Shown here one piece after another: positions 1 through 11,838 of a DNA stretch of 64,000 nucleotides. Position 1 is the stretch's first letter. Every line of letters begins with the position of its first letter. The notes beneath the pieces were generated by a model. That model saw only the letters and a program-made list of their open reading frames with translations, did no database searches and was not told where the DNA came from. The position numbers were made by a program, and so were the translations under genes. Source of the DNA: Loxodes magnus (lineage: Eukaryota > Ciliophora > Karyorelictea > Loxodida > Loxodidae); contig CAMPDV010000009.1 of NCBI GenBank assembly GCA_946699065.1, positions 1,302,001-1,366,000 of the forward strand, read 5' to 3'.

Positions 1-538
1 TTACTATTTTTGATAGAAAGCTCTTTTTATCTCTATATAATTAAAACTAACATTTTTCCTTTAATTCTTTGGAAGGAACTAAGCTGTTTGGTAATAAGTT
101 ATTCTCAAAATCGATAGATCCAATATATTATTTTAGCTTTATCTTTTCTCTCGTTCTTAAGTTTTCTTCAATGGGATAACGCTTGCTATACTAGTATTTT
201 GAAACCGTCCAATTAGAAGGTGAAATATTCTCAAAAGATGAAAAGTACATTTCTTGCGTATAATTTGCCAAACTCGTTTTTCTTGTTCTATTTATCTTTA
301 AATCAATTGAAGAACTACAATTAGTCTTTGAACTTGTTTCAACAGGAGATAATTAACCTGATTTGAGCATTAAATCAGTCCATCTAAAAGAAAAATAAGT
401 TACCTTGACGATATCACATTCTCCTTACTTATTATTTCTTAAAATGCTTGATGAGAGTTTAGATATCTATTTCCTTTTTCCTTTAGAAATATTTCTTTTA
501 TTTACTTCTTTTCCTTTTTTTACATTTTTACTTAACAT
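1..538 (-). CDS. Partial basic Ser/Lys-rich protein, C-terminus off window
   Basis: The minus-strand frame is open from an ATG at 538-536 to the window edge (about 179 residues) with TAA/TAG read as Gln, and it contains no TGA. The start reads MLSKNVKKGKEVNKRN, and the protein is rich in Lys, Ser, Asn and Arg without a hydrophobic stretch, so it is probably soluble. The composition is less AT-skewed than the flanking 539-2222 spacer, which supports real coding sequence. I recognise no family. The gene continues to the left of position 1, so its length and C-terminal domains are unknown. An apparent GT-AG stretch near 385-405 is in frame and need not be an intron. Confidence 0.55.
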
Positions 539-2222
539 CTAAGCATTAAATTCCTTTAAACTAATAAAATATAAACATATTTTCCTTATTTCAGACTATT
601 GCCTTATTTTTCGGGCATTACTTAAAGGGTATTTATTTATTTTAAAATCTTCTTCTTTACTATTATAAAAGATGAAGCAAACTAGTTTTTTCATGAAATT
701 TAATAAAATGGATAATATAAAATATTAGGAAATTCTAAGTGTGCTATAAGAGGATCCTTATTTTTATTACTTTAGTTCAACAATTTCTAATATCTTTTAT
801 ATAAAAGTGACAATTTTTAGTTACAATAGATTGACATTTGCTTGCTGTTTAATAATTTCTATTAGTTTAAAACATATTAGGGGAAACTTTATAGATATTA
901 TCTATAAATTAGTATTCTAAATTACTAAAGAGCTTATTTTATTTTCTTTATTTTATCATTTTAATATAGCTATTATTAAACCTGTTAATAAGTGACTGCT
1001 TATTATAGTTCTTTATTAGTTATGCATACAGTAAATATATCTTACTTAATTTCTAGAAATTTAGGATTGCTAATGCAATTATTATAAAACTTGTTTTGTA
1101 AATTTTCTAATTTAACTATTTTGTAAGGTTTCATTACTAAATTCTAATAAACAGACTCAATTTTGATCCATGAACTATTTAAATAGAATATAAATATAAA
1201 TCTGTGAATTGTATTTAGTAAAATTATTGAACTTTCTAAATAATTTGATTTATTCATTTTATTTAAGAGAACTTCAAGGGATTTTTAGATATTAATATGT
1301 TTCTACTTAAAATGCTTAGTGCATTTAGTCTATTAAGATTATAATAATTCTAGATTATGATGATTTCCTTATCACTACATTTACTAAAAAGTTATTATTT
1401 AAAATAAATATAAATCTCAAAAATCTCACGAATAATAGCAATTAGATTGACTTTTTAGTTAATAATTATACTTAATCACTATTGAAGTTCGAGTAGATGT
1501 AGTTAAGTTGCATAACTATTTAAATATTTATAGTGATTTGCTAATATTTCTCATTCTATAACTATAATTATAGCTTATCATAGATAAATTTTTAATTATT
1601 AGAATTCCTAGGATTTAAACAATCTTCTTTCCGAAGATATCTTTTCTGCTTAATAATTATAAAGAGTTGGTACTAGTGTAGAGTTTATTATTTAAATGAA
1701 TGAATCAACTACATATGAATTTGAATGTATCTTTATTTAAAATTGATAAACTAGAATGTATAAAGTTTTATACTAAAGATAAGCAAATATAAGTTTCTAA
1801 ATAATGAGAGCAACTAGCTTAATTAATAATGCTAGAAATTACTAGATTCTTTAAAACAGTTAACTATTCATTCTGCCTATAACTTTAGCTATGCAGCTAA
1901 TTATTAGTAAAGCTTATCATTATTAAACCTTTTTCTTAAGTTTTTAAGAATTTTATTGCTTATCTCACTGTTACTTAACCACATATGACTAAGCTATTTG
2001 ATTAGAATAAATTATGCATATAAGTTCAAAAAAAGAAGTAGGATAGTTGATATATGATATTAATGAGTTATAATAAAGACTCTTATAATATTCAAACTAT
2101 AAATAGGAATATTTCTAATATAATTGGCTTTATTTATATCAGCTTTCTTAAATTAACTATAATTATAGCATCATTAACTAATATTTACAATTTAAGTTAA
2201 TTTAAACTTATTTAAGTTAAAA
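539..2222. other. AT-rich intergenic spacer
   Basis: This spacer consists almost entirely of A/T runs with TAATTAA-like words on both strands. No frame shows normal residue composition, and I see no RNA gene or repeat array. Confidence 0.6.
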
Positions 2223-2897
2223 TCAAAAATCAAGTATAAGAAGATTGGTAGGTCTGTTACCAACATATATGCATCTTTCTTCATCAGATTATCCCCATTC
2301 TATGAATTTATTAATGGTTTTAGAAATTTCGCTGTATCTTTATTCTCCCTTATTTTACTCTTCTGTGCTTTTATTATCGTTAATTTCTGAAATTCTTTCA
2401 ACTGTCAAGTTTTATTTTATTTCACAGCTACTAAACTCTTTTAACATTTGAGCTTGTAGAGGCTAGTTCTTTTGCCTGGCTTGCTGTTGAAATAGCTCTT
2501 TTCAGTAAAGTATTGCAATCAAAAAAGAAATAACAAAATAAATGTTTGCAGATAGAAAAATTCAGCTGCAAGCACTCATCTATTATCTATGTTCTATCTC
2601 TGAGTTATTAGTGAATTCAAATGAAAACAAAACCACTCCAATTGTAAAAGCAGAATAAAATGAGATCACAATCAATTAAACACAAAGACTCATCAAGAGT
2701 ATAAATAAATTCTCTCTTAACAAAAGATTAAAACATGATGCTATTAATAAAATGAAACCAAAAACTACATAAACGACTGATATCCAGGTCCAAAGTGTTT
2801 TTATATTGATATATAGTCCAGCGATTATAGGAATCAAAGATATTAAAATTTGAGTGAAGTTTAAATAAATAAATGCCTAATAAAAAGCAGGTTTCAT
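2223..2897 (-). CDS. Four-TM (tetraspan-like) membrane protein
   Basis: 224-residue protein starting at ATG 2897-2895 and ending at TGA 2225-2223. Four hydrophobic segments can be seen at roughly residues 8-28, 33-57, 65-85 and 105-125 (for example the run around LISLIPIIAGLYINI and the one around FLSANIYFVISFLIAILYW). A Gln/Glu/Lys-rich cytosolic tail of about 90 residues follows. Two in-frame TGA codons (one at 2504-2502) lie where aromatic membrane residues fit and are read as Trp. The topology resembles tetraspan families, but no signature motif allows assignment. The nearest sense TGA is about 280 nt from the stop. The plus-strand ORF across 2245-2451 is the antisense shadow of this gene. 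Confidence 0.75.
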
Positions 2898-3753
2898 TTT
2901 GTTTATAATAAATTTAAGGAAATCTTAATGACAAATATCTAAGTGTCTGTTTAATCAATCCTAAAAGAAGTTTGATTAATAAACATCTATAACTTTAAAT
3001 TCAAAGTTGATTTTAGATTAACTTTAATAAAATAAGCTTTAGAATAATACTATTATAAATTAAGCAAGAATATCAGACTGTATAAAACTAATCATTTTAT
3101 TTGAGATTAAAATTTTTCAATATACAGTAATTCTCCTTAATTTTGCTTAATTTTTTGGATTTTTTCTACAATCTTTAAGAGAATTATTTAAAAACTAAAA
3201 AACTTAGCTAAATCTAGAAAAATCTAAATATTAAAATTTAAAGTTTAATTACTTGTAAACTTAATTTTGGATTCATAAAGTATTAGCTTGCATCTATTAT
3301 TAATAATCTATTCCATCCAAATTTTTTTTTCTAATCTAGTTTTGGGTGTTTTCTATGGATTTATTCTTTAAGGTAAAATCATTATATGTTTCTATCACAA
3401 TTCACTTAAAATTAGCATAAAAGGATTAAAATTGATTTGAAAATAGATAAATATAAAATTAAAATGATAAAACTACAAAATAAAGGATACTCTATTGATT
3501 GCCATCAAAGAAGAGGATATGATATTAACTTATTTGTATGATTTATTTTGAATAGTATGATTTAATATCCTTTAGATATACTTCCATCAATTATTCATCA
3601 TACTTATTAAGATTAATTTTCTAGGATTATTAATAAGTTTAATTATTCTATGTTCTTTCTGCTTAATTAGTAGATATTAGCTTTCAAAGTATTTTATTGT
3701 AATTAAAGTTTAATAAAAAATTACGCTTATACTTATTAGCCATAAAACTCAAA
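2898..3753. other. AT-rich intergenic spacer
   Basis: No convincing frame or RNA is visible. This interval lies between divergent genes and so should hold both 5' flanks. Confidence 0.55.
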
Positions 3754-5287
3754 ATGATATACCAGGAAAATTAGAGCCAATACGAAGAATTTTTAAGACA
3801 ATTGTAAATTTCAAAGAGACGCTCAAAATGGGTAACTCAGGAGCTTTGTAAATGTGACAAAAACATAATTTATTTAATATCTAGAAGCTTGAGAAGAGTA
3901 AATCATGCGTCTGAAGTGCTAATTGAATCTTCTTTTAAAATTTATCAACAGGTAAAGATAAATTCCATCGAATTCGCTCATGATTTGATAGCTCAGCAGC
4001 CTGTAATTATTAATTATAGAATTAAGAAGAAGAATGGTTTTTAAGTTAAATTTAAGCGTACTTAAAAAATTAAATAATATAATAAACCAAATGTGAAAAT
4101 ATATTTGTATAAAACGTAAGTCTTTTACTTAGAGCGAAGATCTCCAACTTATTAATAGTTATTCCAGATCTATTTTTAAATTTGCTCCTACTCCCTTTGT
4201 TTTCTAGACTTGCTTATCTCCTTTATCTCCTGTAATGGATAATGAATGTAAATCTCCTTTATCGCCTTTGACTGTTTAAGAGGTATCTAAAGATGTTATT
4301 TAGAGAGTAAAAGATTTAAAGAAAAGTAACCCTGAGTAATCAATAAGTTAAGAAGAATTATACATGAGAGAACAATTTATATACCATAAAGTACCTAAGC
4401 TTTAGTTAACTTCTAATCTTAGACTTAGAAGGAAAACTTCAGAATAATAGCAAGTTTAATCATATTCACTCATTTCAAATTTAGATACTTGCCAATCTGC
4501 AAATATATCTCCATATAAATCTGAGTTTAAACAATTTTTCCTTAATGATTAGACTTCAGATGAATAACAAATTATAAATACTTCAAGCGATAAGGAAGCT
4601 ATAAACGAAAAAGAAGCTTCTAAGCCAAATATTATTTGTTTAAACTCTTTAAATAAGGAATTAAAACAGAAATAATAATGATGTAACATAGAATCAGATT
4701 AAAATATCATTCAAATCTAGAATAAGAAATAGGAAATCTTTCAAAAGTATTAAAAAAAAGATCACCAAAATTAAATTCCTTTCAAATCTTAAACCTTAAA
4801 ACTAGTACTCGCAAAGATAAAGGAAGAATCAGATAAGCAAAAAAATATTAAGTCATTGTTAGCCCAAGTTAAAAGATAATAATTTTATCTAATGTCAGAT
4901 ATGCAAAAAGAATAAATATATCCAAAAAGCACATTCAAGTAATAGATATAGAATATTTCACGCTAGAATGACATATTAAATATAGCTTGCTTCATAATTA
5001 TAATAGGAATTATAACAATAGTGTATGGATTGCTAAACAAAGTTTGTAGGGCTTTATTTGGATTTGTAGCTTAAATTGACTAAACATTACTTAAATCATA
5101 TTAAATTTTTATTTTGTAAAAGATTAATGCTCTTCTAATAAGTAATACTAAATTAACTATACACTAACTATCATTCTATATTAAAATGTGCTTAAAAATA
5201 GTCTTCCTGAGACCTACCATTACACCTATATAATGTTTGTATTATAAAATGAGATTAATGATAATTAGGCTTACATTATTTATTTGA
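3754..5287 (+). CDS. Gln/Lys-rich protein with C-terminal membrane segment; one short intron
   Basis: Exon 1 runs from ATG 3754 in frame 1 (MIYQENQSQYEEFLRQLQIS...). From about 4136 the coding frame is frame 2 (SRSIFKFAPTP..., PLSPLSPVMDNE...). A GT-AG intron of 19 nt at 4116-4134 joins them; a 40-nt alternative (4093-4132) works equally well. The protein is hydrophilic with Ser-Pro clusters and Gln-rich segments, then a strongly hydrophobic stretch at about 4980-5055 (IACFIIIIGIITIVYG), suggesting a tail-anchored or single-pass protein. A TGA at about 4678 is read as Trp because good coding follows it. The first TGA after the membrane segment is at 5285, but coding quality falls after about 5100, so the end is uncertain. 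No family recognised. Confidence 0.6.
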
Positions 5288-5716
5288 AATATATATTAGT
5301 TTAAATTTAAGCTTCATATCAAACTGTTTTATCATAAGTAGTTTTAAATTTCAGAGTATTTGCTATGAATAGTAAATATAACTCTCCTATTTTCAAGTAT
5401 TTAGAAACTATAATTAAGAAAATAATGGCTCTTAGTCTAAAAATGATTCTCTTATCTATTTATTCTATCCACTGCTTAATAAAATTAATTTGTATCATTA
5501 AATTAATTTAGTTTAATAAATACAGTAATAGGAATTAGCATATAAAATGTTTTAATGAATGATTTAGTTAATAATTAAATATTAAGCTAAACTAAAATAA
5601 TGAGCAACTTAAATTGAAGATTTATTAAAAGTTTGGTTGAATATCTGTTAATTAGTACTGCTGTTGATTAAAAGAATTTTGTTAAAAGATATATAATTAA
5701 TAAATAGTTTAATGTC

Positions 5717-8700
5717 TCAAATAATTGCTTAATGCTGAAGTAATTTTGAATATTGCAAGAACATTGTGTAATCGTCACAAATTTCGTCATATTCACTTTT
5801 CATTTCGTTATAAATTTAATCAATTACTTGAATACTATGAATACTTAAAAAGCCACACTCGTCAAGATCCAAATCATTAAATGCTACAAAGATATCAGCT
5901 GCTTCTTCTCCACAGTATTCAATAATAGCTTCTACTGCATCTTCGTAATCATCCATATAATGATGCTAAATAAAATCATCTATTTCCTCACAATCCTTAT
6001 TGCCATTAGCATCAGCTACTTCAATTTTGTCAACTGCTAAAAGTATCATATCAGTAAGGCGTTTGGCAGTTTCTTTTGAAGTAGATTCTTAAAGAAGTAC
6101 TTTTTAATTCAGTTTTGAGGCTCGCTTTGATTAAATTTTATTATTTTTTTATGTTAGCTAATAAATATGATCAAGACTCTTAAGTCTATTTATTGAAAAT
6201 TCTTTCTTCTTTCTTTAGAAAAATTCATAATTTTCATCATATGCATCTTCATAGAAATCTTTTAATGCTGTATAGAAATCATCTAAAAATTCCTCACTGT
6301 CATCCTCAAGAAATTCGAGTTCTAAATAATCAATTCTTAGAAGAGATCCAAATATATCAGATGTAAGTTCTTCATCCTCTTCATAGCAATCAGCTACAGC
6401 AGCTTCAGCATCTTCGTCCCAGGCTTCATCATACCAATCGTCAGCTGCTTAAATTGCACTTTCTCCATCTGGGTTTCCATAATATAGTCTTTCTAGACCT
6501 GCAAATAAAACCTAAAGAAAATCTGAAGTGCTAGCAATTGTATAGCTTACATCTTTACTATAATCAACTTCAGTATAGATTTCATCCAAGCCATCTTGTA
6601 TATTTTAGTAGAAATCTTAATTATCTACAGATAAGAAATCAATATCGTAGAACTCCATTCGAGCTAGCCAGCCATATACATAATTAGTTCTATTTTCGTC
6701 ATAATTATACATATCAGCTGCGGCAGCTTCATAGTCGTCATCATAAGTAGTTTCTACATATCCATCTAATTCAGCTAAGTAATCATTTACTGTTTCATTT
6801 CCCGAAGTAGTCATTTTCACACAATTCTCCATTCAGTAGAGTAAATATGCGCCTGTATCTGTTTCCTCTTCTGTGTTTTTCTATAAGAGCTCTTCTACAT
6901 CGTCTGAGTAAGTATCTCCCCAAGTTTCTTCAGCATATGCCTAAAGTTCAAGTGCAAAATCATTAAGAAAACTCATGCTATCATCACTTAAGAATGTAGC
7001 ATCGTCAACTTTAATTTCTGCATACAAAACAAGCATCCAATCTCCTTGTTATTCATCATTTTTGTAACAATCTTCAGCTGCTTACTCATAGTCTTCATCA
7101 TAGTAGTCTTCGAACGAAAGTAAGATGTCATCTTCAATTAAAGAATTAGCAGACCCATTTACATCTGATGTTAAGTAATAAGCAAGCACTACTTTATTGC
7201 AAAATTCGTCTATGAAACTAGCTGACTCTACATCGCTTCTTTTATTCTTTTAAATTAGTAATGTCTTTATGGATTTCAACTCCTATAATCCAAGTTAAGG
7301 ACTATAATTATGACTTTGAAGCAATTTTTATTTCAATATAGAGATTTCTTACTTTTTATTCAATATACTTTTTTGCACGAATTCATATATTTCTGCTTCT
7401 TGTTCTTCAAAAATCTCTTAAAGATCACTGAAAAAATCGTTGTGGAAATCTTAGTTATAATTTTGAAGAAATTCAACTTCATCAGCGTCAACTCTTAAAA
7501 ACCAAGCAAAAACTTTCCTTGTTAGCTCTGTAGCTGTAGCATAGCAATCTTCAGCTGCCTATTCAGTATCTCCATCCCATTTTTCATCAACAAAAAGTCT
7601 TAATTAAGTAGTAACTGAATTAGCTTCAGGATGGCCATAATATAATTAGTTAAGACAGTACAAATATTACTCCAAAAAATCTTTTGTAGTTGATTTTTTT
7701 GCTGATAAATCTTCTAAACTTGAACCTGCTGAATGAGCATCTTCATAAATATCATCAAATGCTTCAGTAATTTCATCAAGAATTGCTTCACTGGCTCCAG
7801 TCAAAAATGTTAGTTCGTTTATATCTGATCTTGCAAACCAACCATAAATTAAATCAGTTCTTTCACTACTATATTAGTAAATATCCTTTATAGCTCTCTC
7901 ATAGTCACCATTATATGCATCTTGGATGTAATCATCATAAATTTCAATAACTTCATTGACAGATCCGTCTGCTTTATTACAAGACTCAACAATTTCTTCA
8001 AGAACTGATAAAGTATATTGAGCGGCATCTTCTCCATGGATTTAATCCATATAGACATCTTAATCAGTAGATCCTTCATCATCATCCTCTTTTAAGTGTT
8101 CAAGGTCATCGTCATCTTTTAACTCAAGCATAAAGAGATCATAAAGAGGTGCTATTTCATCTCTGTACCAACTTCTTATACCATTTGCAAACTCTTTCAT
8201 AAAGTTTTTTGAAAAAGAAGTCAAGAAAGTAGCTTCATCTGTATCAATTTCGGCCAATTGAACTAATAGCCAGTCGCTTAGAGTAATATTATATTAATAG
8301 CAGTCCTCAGCTGCTTAAGAATGATCTCCTTCGAAATATGCATCAAGAACAGAATCCAATTTTTACTCAATAAAAGTGTTTACTGTATGGTTTACTTAAG
8401 AAATTAACTACATTGCATAGACCATACCTTCACAAAATGAAGATAATATTTAAGCATTATGTTCCTCATCTTCATCATGCTCATCTTCTACGATTTCTCC
8501 TTTGTATTTATAATTGTCATCTGTATCGGAATTATGTCTATATTTAATTTTCTTTTAGTCATATCCAGAATATTCGCTTTTCAGTTTCTATACTTTTGTT
8601 TAAACTTAAAGGAACAAAGTTTTTTCCCATTTTTCGCCTTCGTTTTCTTAATAGCAATCGTAAAGTTCGATGAACAAAGAGTCTAGTAGATATTTATTGT

Positions 8701-9631
8701 AAGCAGTTAAGTAAGCAATCTCATCAATATCGAGTTTTACCATTTCCATGAAAAGATAATCAGTTCTACCTCTGTCTTCACTGTAAATGTTTTTGGCTGC
8801 ATCCTCATAATCTCCATCCCAGATTTTATTAATGAGTTCATCAGCTGCATATAATATATCGTTTGCATTAGGATCTGATTCATGAATCAAATCAAATGCT
8901 TAAATAAGTAAGTCGTTCACTTTTTCAACTCCAGCATTTTCATAGTAATCATAAGTATAATCACTTCTCCAGGCTTCAACTTCATGATAAGTTGATTTTT
9001 TACTAGATTTTTCCATAAAATTTCATTCAACGTTATCATTTTTTAGATCATCTTCTTCTTCTGAGTCTTCAGCCATATCATCATAGAATTTATCCATTCC
9101 ATCTTTAAAGTCATCTAAAGTATCTCTATAATCTTCAGTAATAATTTAGAATTCATCAATGTCTAAATTAAGAACTACATAATATAGATTTCCAGCTTTT
9201 TCTCCTCCATACCTTGCGCAATCTTCTCCAGCACCTTAAACGTCACCGTCCCAATGCTCGTCTATGTAGTCTTCTAGATCCTCTACGCAATCGTTGGCTT
9301 CCACATCCATATCAAGAAGCAAGATTAAGCACTCAGTTGCAATTGCTAAGCATTCTTGTACTTCAATTTTGACAGTAACTTCATCGTCATAGATAACTTC
9401 ATCTTCAAACTATTAAACTTAATCTTTTTCATAGCTTTTGTATTATTATTCGTCTTCTATTACTTCAGGATTATAAGAATCTCCGTCCGTATGTATTTAT
9501 ACAGTTTGATTATAATGAATATCTCCTTCATCAGAATCAGATTCTTATATTTTGAGTTTAGTTTACAGCAAAGAATTATGTTTTTTCTAAAGTAGCAACG
9601 ACTTATTTTACTAAGTTAAAGAACTAGACAT
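5717..9631 (-). CDS. Large acidic protein with nine divergent repeats
   Basis: One uninterrupted minus-strand frame runs from ATG 9631 to TGA 5719-5717, giving 1304 residues. It is extremely rich in Asp and Glu, with conserved aromatic positions. Nine copies of one unit are visible. Each starts with a W/Y-D/N-G/D-D element, continues with AAEDCY-like residues, a segment ending in R/T/S plus W, then IDxDExxFL and an amphipathic stretch ending in FYED-like residues. The first element of each copy falls near residues 124, 270, 432, 572, 685, 841, 960, 1069 and 1221, so spacing varies from about 110 to 160 residues. The pattern suggests paired helices. There is no signal peptide or membrane segment, so it is probably intracellular. 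TGA is read as Trp at least twice (near 9018 and 6834). The IDxDE element recalls an EF-hand start but lacks the Gly and full loop, so I do not call it one. No family recognised. Confidence 0.85.
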
Positions 9632-10530
9632 CAAAAACTAAGAGCACAGCAAAACTAAAAATAAAACTCCAAGCTATCTCATGGATTTTTTATTATTCTC
9701 TTGTTAGCATTAAAATTTTAAACCTTTAATGGTTATATTAACGAATACCTTTCCTGTTACAAAAACGATAAAATAAAAATCTAAAAATTATTAAATTAAA
9801 TAAGTAAGTTACATCACCTTATTACTAAGCAAATCCCATTTAAATATGCTAAGAATTCCATATCTCACTAACTAACTTAAAAATTATACAATTAATAGTT
9901 CACCTTAAGATATATAACTTAATTCTTCTCCTCAGCTAAATTTTTAGCAGATTTAGTTATTTACTAGGTTAAAGCTTATAATAAAATACATAATATAAGA
10001 TAGCTATAATTAAAAAATATATATAGTATTTGATCTTAAAGTTACATCTTTAAAGTATATAAAATAAATAAGTATTTTAGTTAAAAATAATTAAATATTA
10101 GTATATATTCTTAATAGTATGTTTCATATTTTTGCTAGTTTAGGATATAGAAAAAATTCTTTTCATTTTCTCTTCTTCTAGATAGAGTTTAAGATCCTTT
10201 CAGTTAAAAATTTCTTCTAAATTTAATAAAAATAACAAGTTTTAGAGTATAAAGAAATCTAATTTTGCATATGATTAAAATTTAGTAATTTGATGAAATA
10301 TTTAATATTCTTTAATAAGTTTTAAAAGATACTATTTCAATAAATAAGCTTATAATAAAATAATTCATTAACTTTTGCTTTAGGAAGTGAGGATATGATA
10401 CCTATTAATTAATTGCTAAATATAGATAACTATACGCTATTATAATTTATTTAATTTGAGTATTTATTTATTAAATTAAAGCATAAATTAAAAAATTTTA
10501 GCGAGGAAAGTTTAATTAAGCTAATATTAA
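9632..10530. other. AT-rich intergenic spacer
   Basis: No coding frame with normal composition and no structural RNA is visible. Confidence 0.55.
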
Positions 10531-11838
10531 TCATTACATAGCTTGAACATCCTTTAGATTTTATATTTTATAAACGACATTTTCTACTTTCAAAAAGGGA
10601 TGCTCTAGAAGTTATTCTAAACTAAATTTTTAGCTGTTATTCAAGCAGATGCGAATGAAATCTTTGCAATTAATTGAAACACTTAGATTTTCTATTTACT
10701 ACTCATTTATTTCATTAAAGGGCTTAAAGCTTCCTTAAATCATTTCCATTACTGTTTCTCCTATTTGTTAGATATCTAATTAAAATTTCTGTTCTAATGA
10801 TAGTTATTGGTATTCAAATTTATCGTTGAAAAAATCACAAATCTTAACAACTGATTTTTACCCAACTAGAACATTAGAGCATTTAATGTTTCCATGAGGG
10901 ATAGAGTATTTTTCATGGAGTTCTTTAACTCCACGAATAACTTACTTTATATATTTTTATATAATCCTTTCATCAAAATTCCCAAATTTAGTTAAAAGAT
11001 CTCTTACCGATCCTCCTGACATGCATTCCATAAGTATTTGAGAGTTTTAGTGATCTACTCATAAATATTTTACTATATTTTCATGTCTAATTTCATGTAA
11101 ATTTTTAATTTAGAAAAAATTGGATTTTGGAGCTAAACTATAACTGATACTTGCACGGCTTTACTTTTTAAACGTATGAGTTGAGTCCATGCTTTAGTTT
11201 ATTTAAACTTCACTTTATATTCTATAAGCACTTGTTGAAAAACTTTCATCAAACGATTATTCTTAAATTTGCTACAATCCAAGATATTCTATGCCAGTTT
11301 TTTCAAATATCTTAAGAATACAAATCTCGCCAGAGTCACAATTTAAACATTCATAAATCACTCCATTAGGTCCACTAGCTTGTTATCTCTGTAATTTTTT
11401 AATATTAGGGATTCTTTTTAATTTTTAAAAGACATTATTATTTGCTCTTTTACTAAGGAACTTCTAATATTTAGTGGGATTTTATGATTCTATTGAAGTG
11501 CTGAGAGATGATTTTTCATTAATGCTATTTTATGATTTAGTATTCTACTAATCTTCAGAAAATAAAATATTCAGCTTAGGTACTTTCTGCTACATTTTTC
11601 TAATTTCATTTTATTCTTCGTTATTAAATTACTTTCCTTTATTTTCTGCCCTCTAGTCAGGAGCAATTTTTTGAATTTCATTAACTTTAATGTGATTTTA
11701 ATTTTTTAAGCCTATTGACTATTCCTTTTTGGAAGGATTATAATCATCAAGTGCTTTCATATTGTTTTTCCTTGATTTGGTTGCATGTGTTTGCTATAAT
11801 GAATTTTTAACCCATAACTTGTCTGCACAATGTCCCAT
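10531..11838 (-). CDS. MAP3K-like protein kinase homologue with degenerate catalytic loop (probable pseudokinase)
   Basis: 435 residues, ATG 11838 to TGA 10533-10531, no intron. The first ~150 residues are a Lys/Asn/Gln-rich leader. A kinase fold follows: an ATP-site Lys in CILKIFEK, RHENIVKYLWVD (Trp from TGA), the hinge MECMSGGSVRDLL, then HGNIKCSNVL near residue 315 where active MAP3Ks have HRDIKxxN. DFG is replaced by DFF, and the activation segment is shortened with no APE motif. The C-lobe end CKDFIRICLNN...LLEHPFL is typical of the STE/MAP3K group. Loss of the catalytic Asp and of the DFG Gly suggests a scaffold or allosteric role; this is inference. The insert between the N-lobe Lys and the RHENI element is unusually long and Ser/Gln-rich. 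Confidence 0.85.

Noticed and set aside
2245-2451. Plus-strand ORF of 68 residues
   Set aside because: It is antisense to the four-TM gene, which has a proper start, TM pattern and TGA stop.
8459-8686. Hydrophobic plus-strand ORFs within 7310-9595
   Set aside because: They are antisense to the acidic repeat gene; antisense of Asp/Glu codons gives Phe/Ile/Leu-rich pseudo-membrane proteins.
10680-10710. Apparent frameshift or 11-nt intron near the end of the MAP3K-like gene
   Set aside because: On re-reading the lines, the frame is continuous through NEINEQQIENLSVSINCKDFIRICL. The shift was a copying slip.
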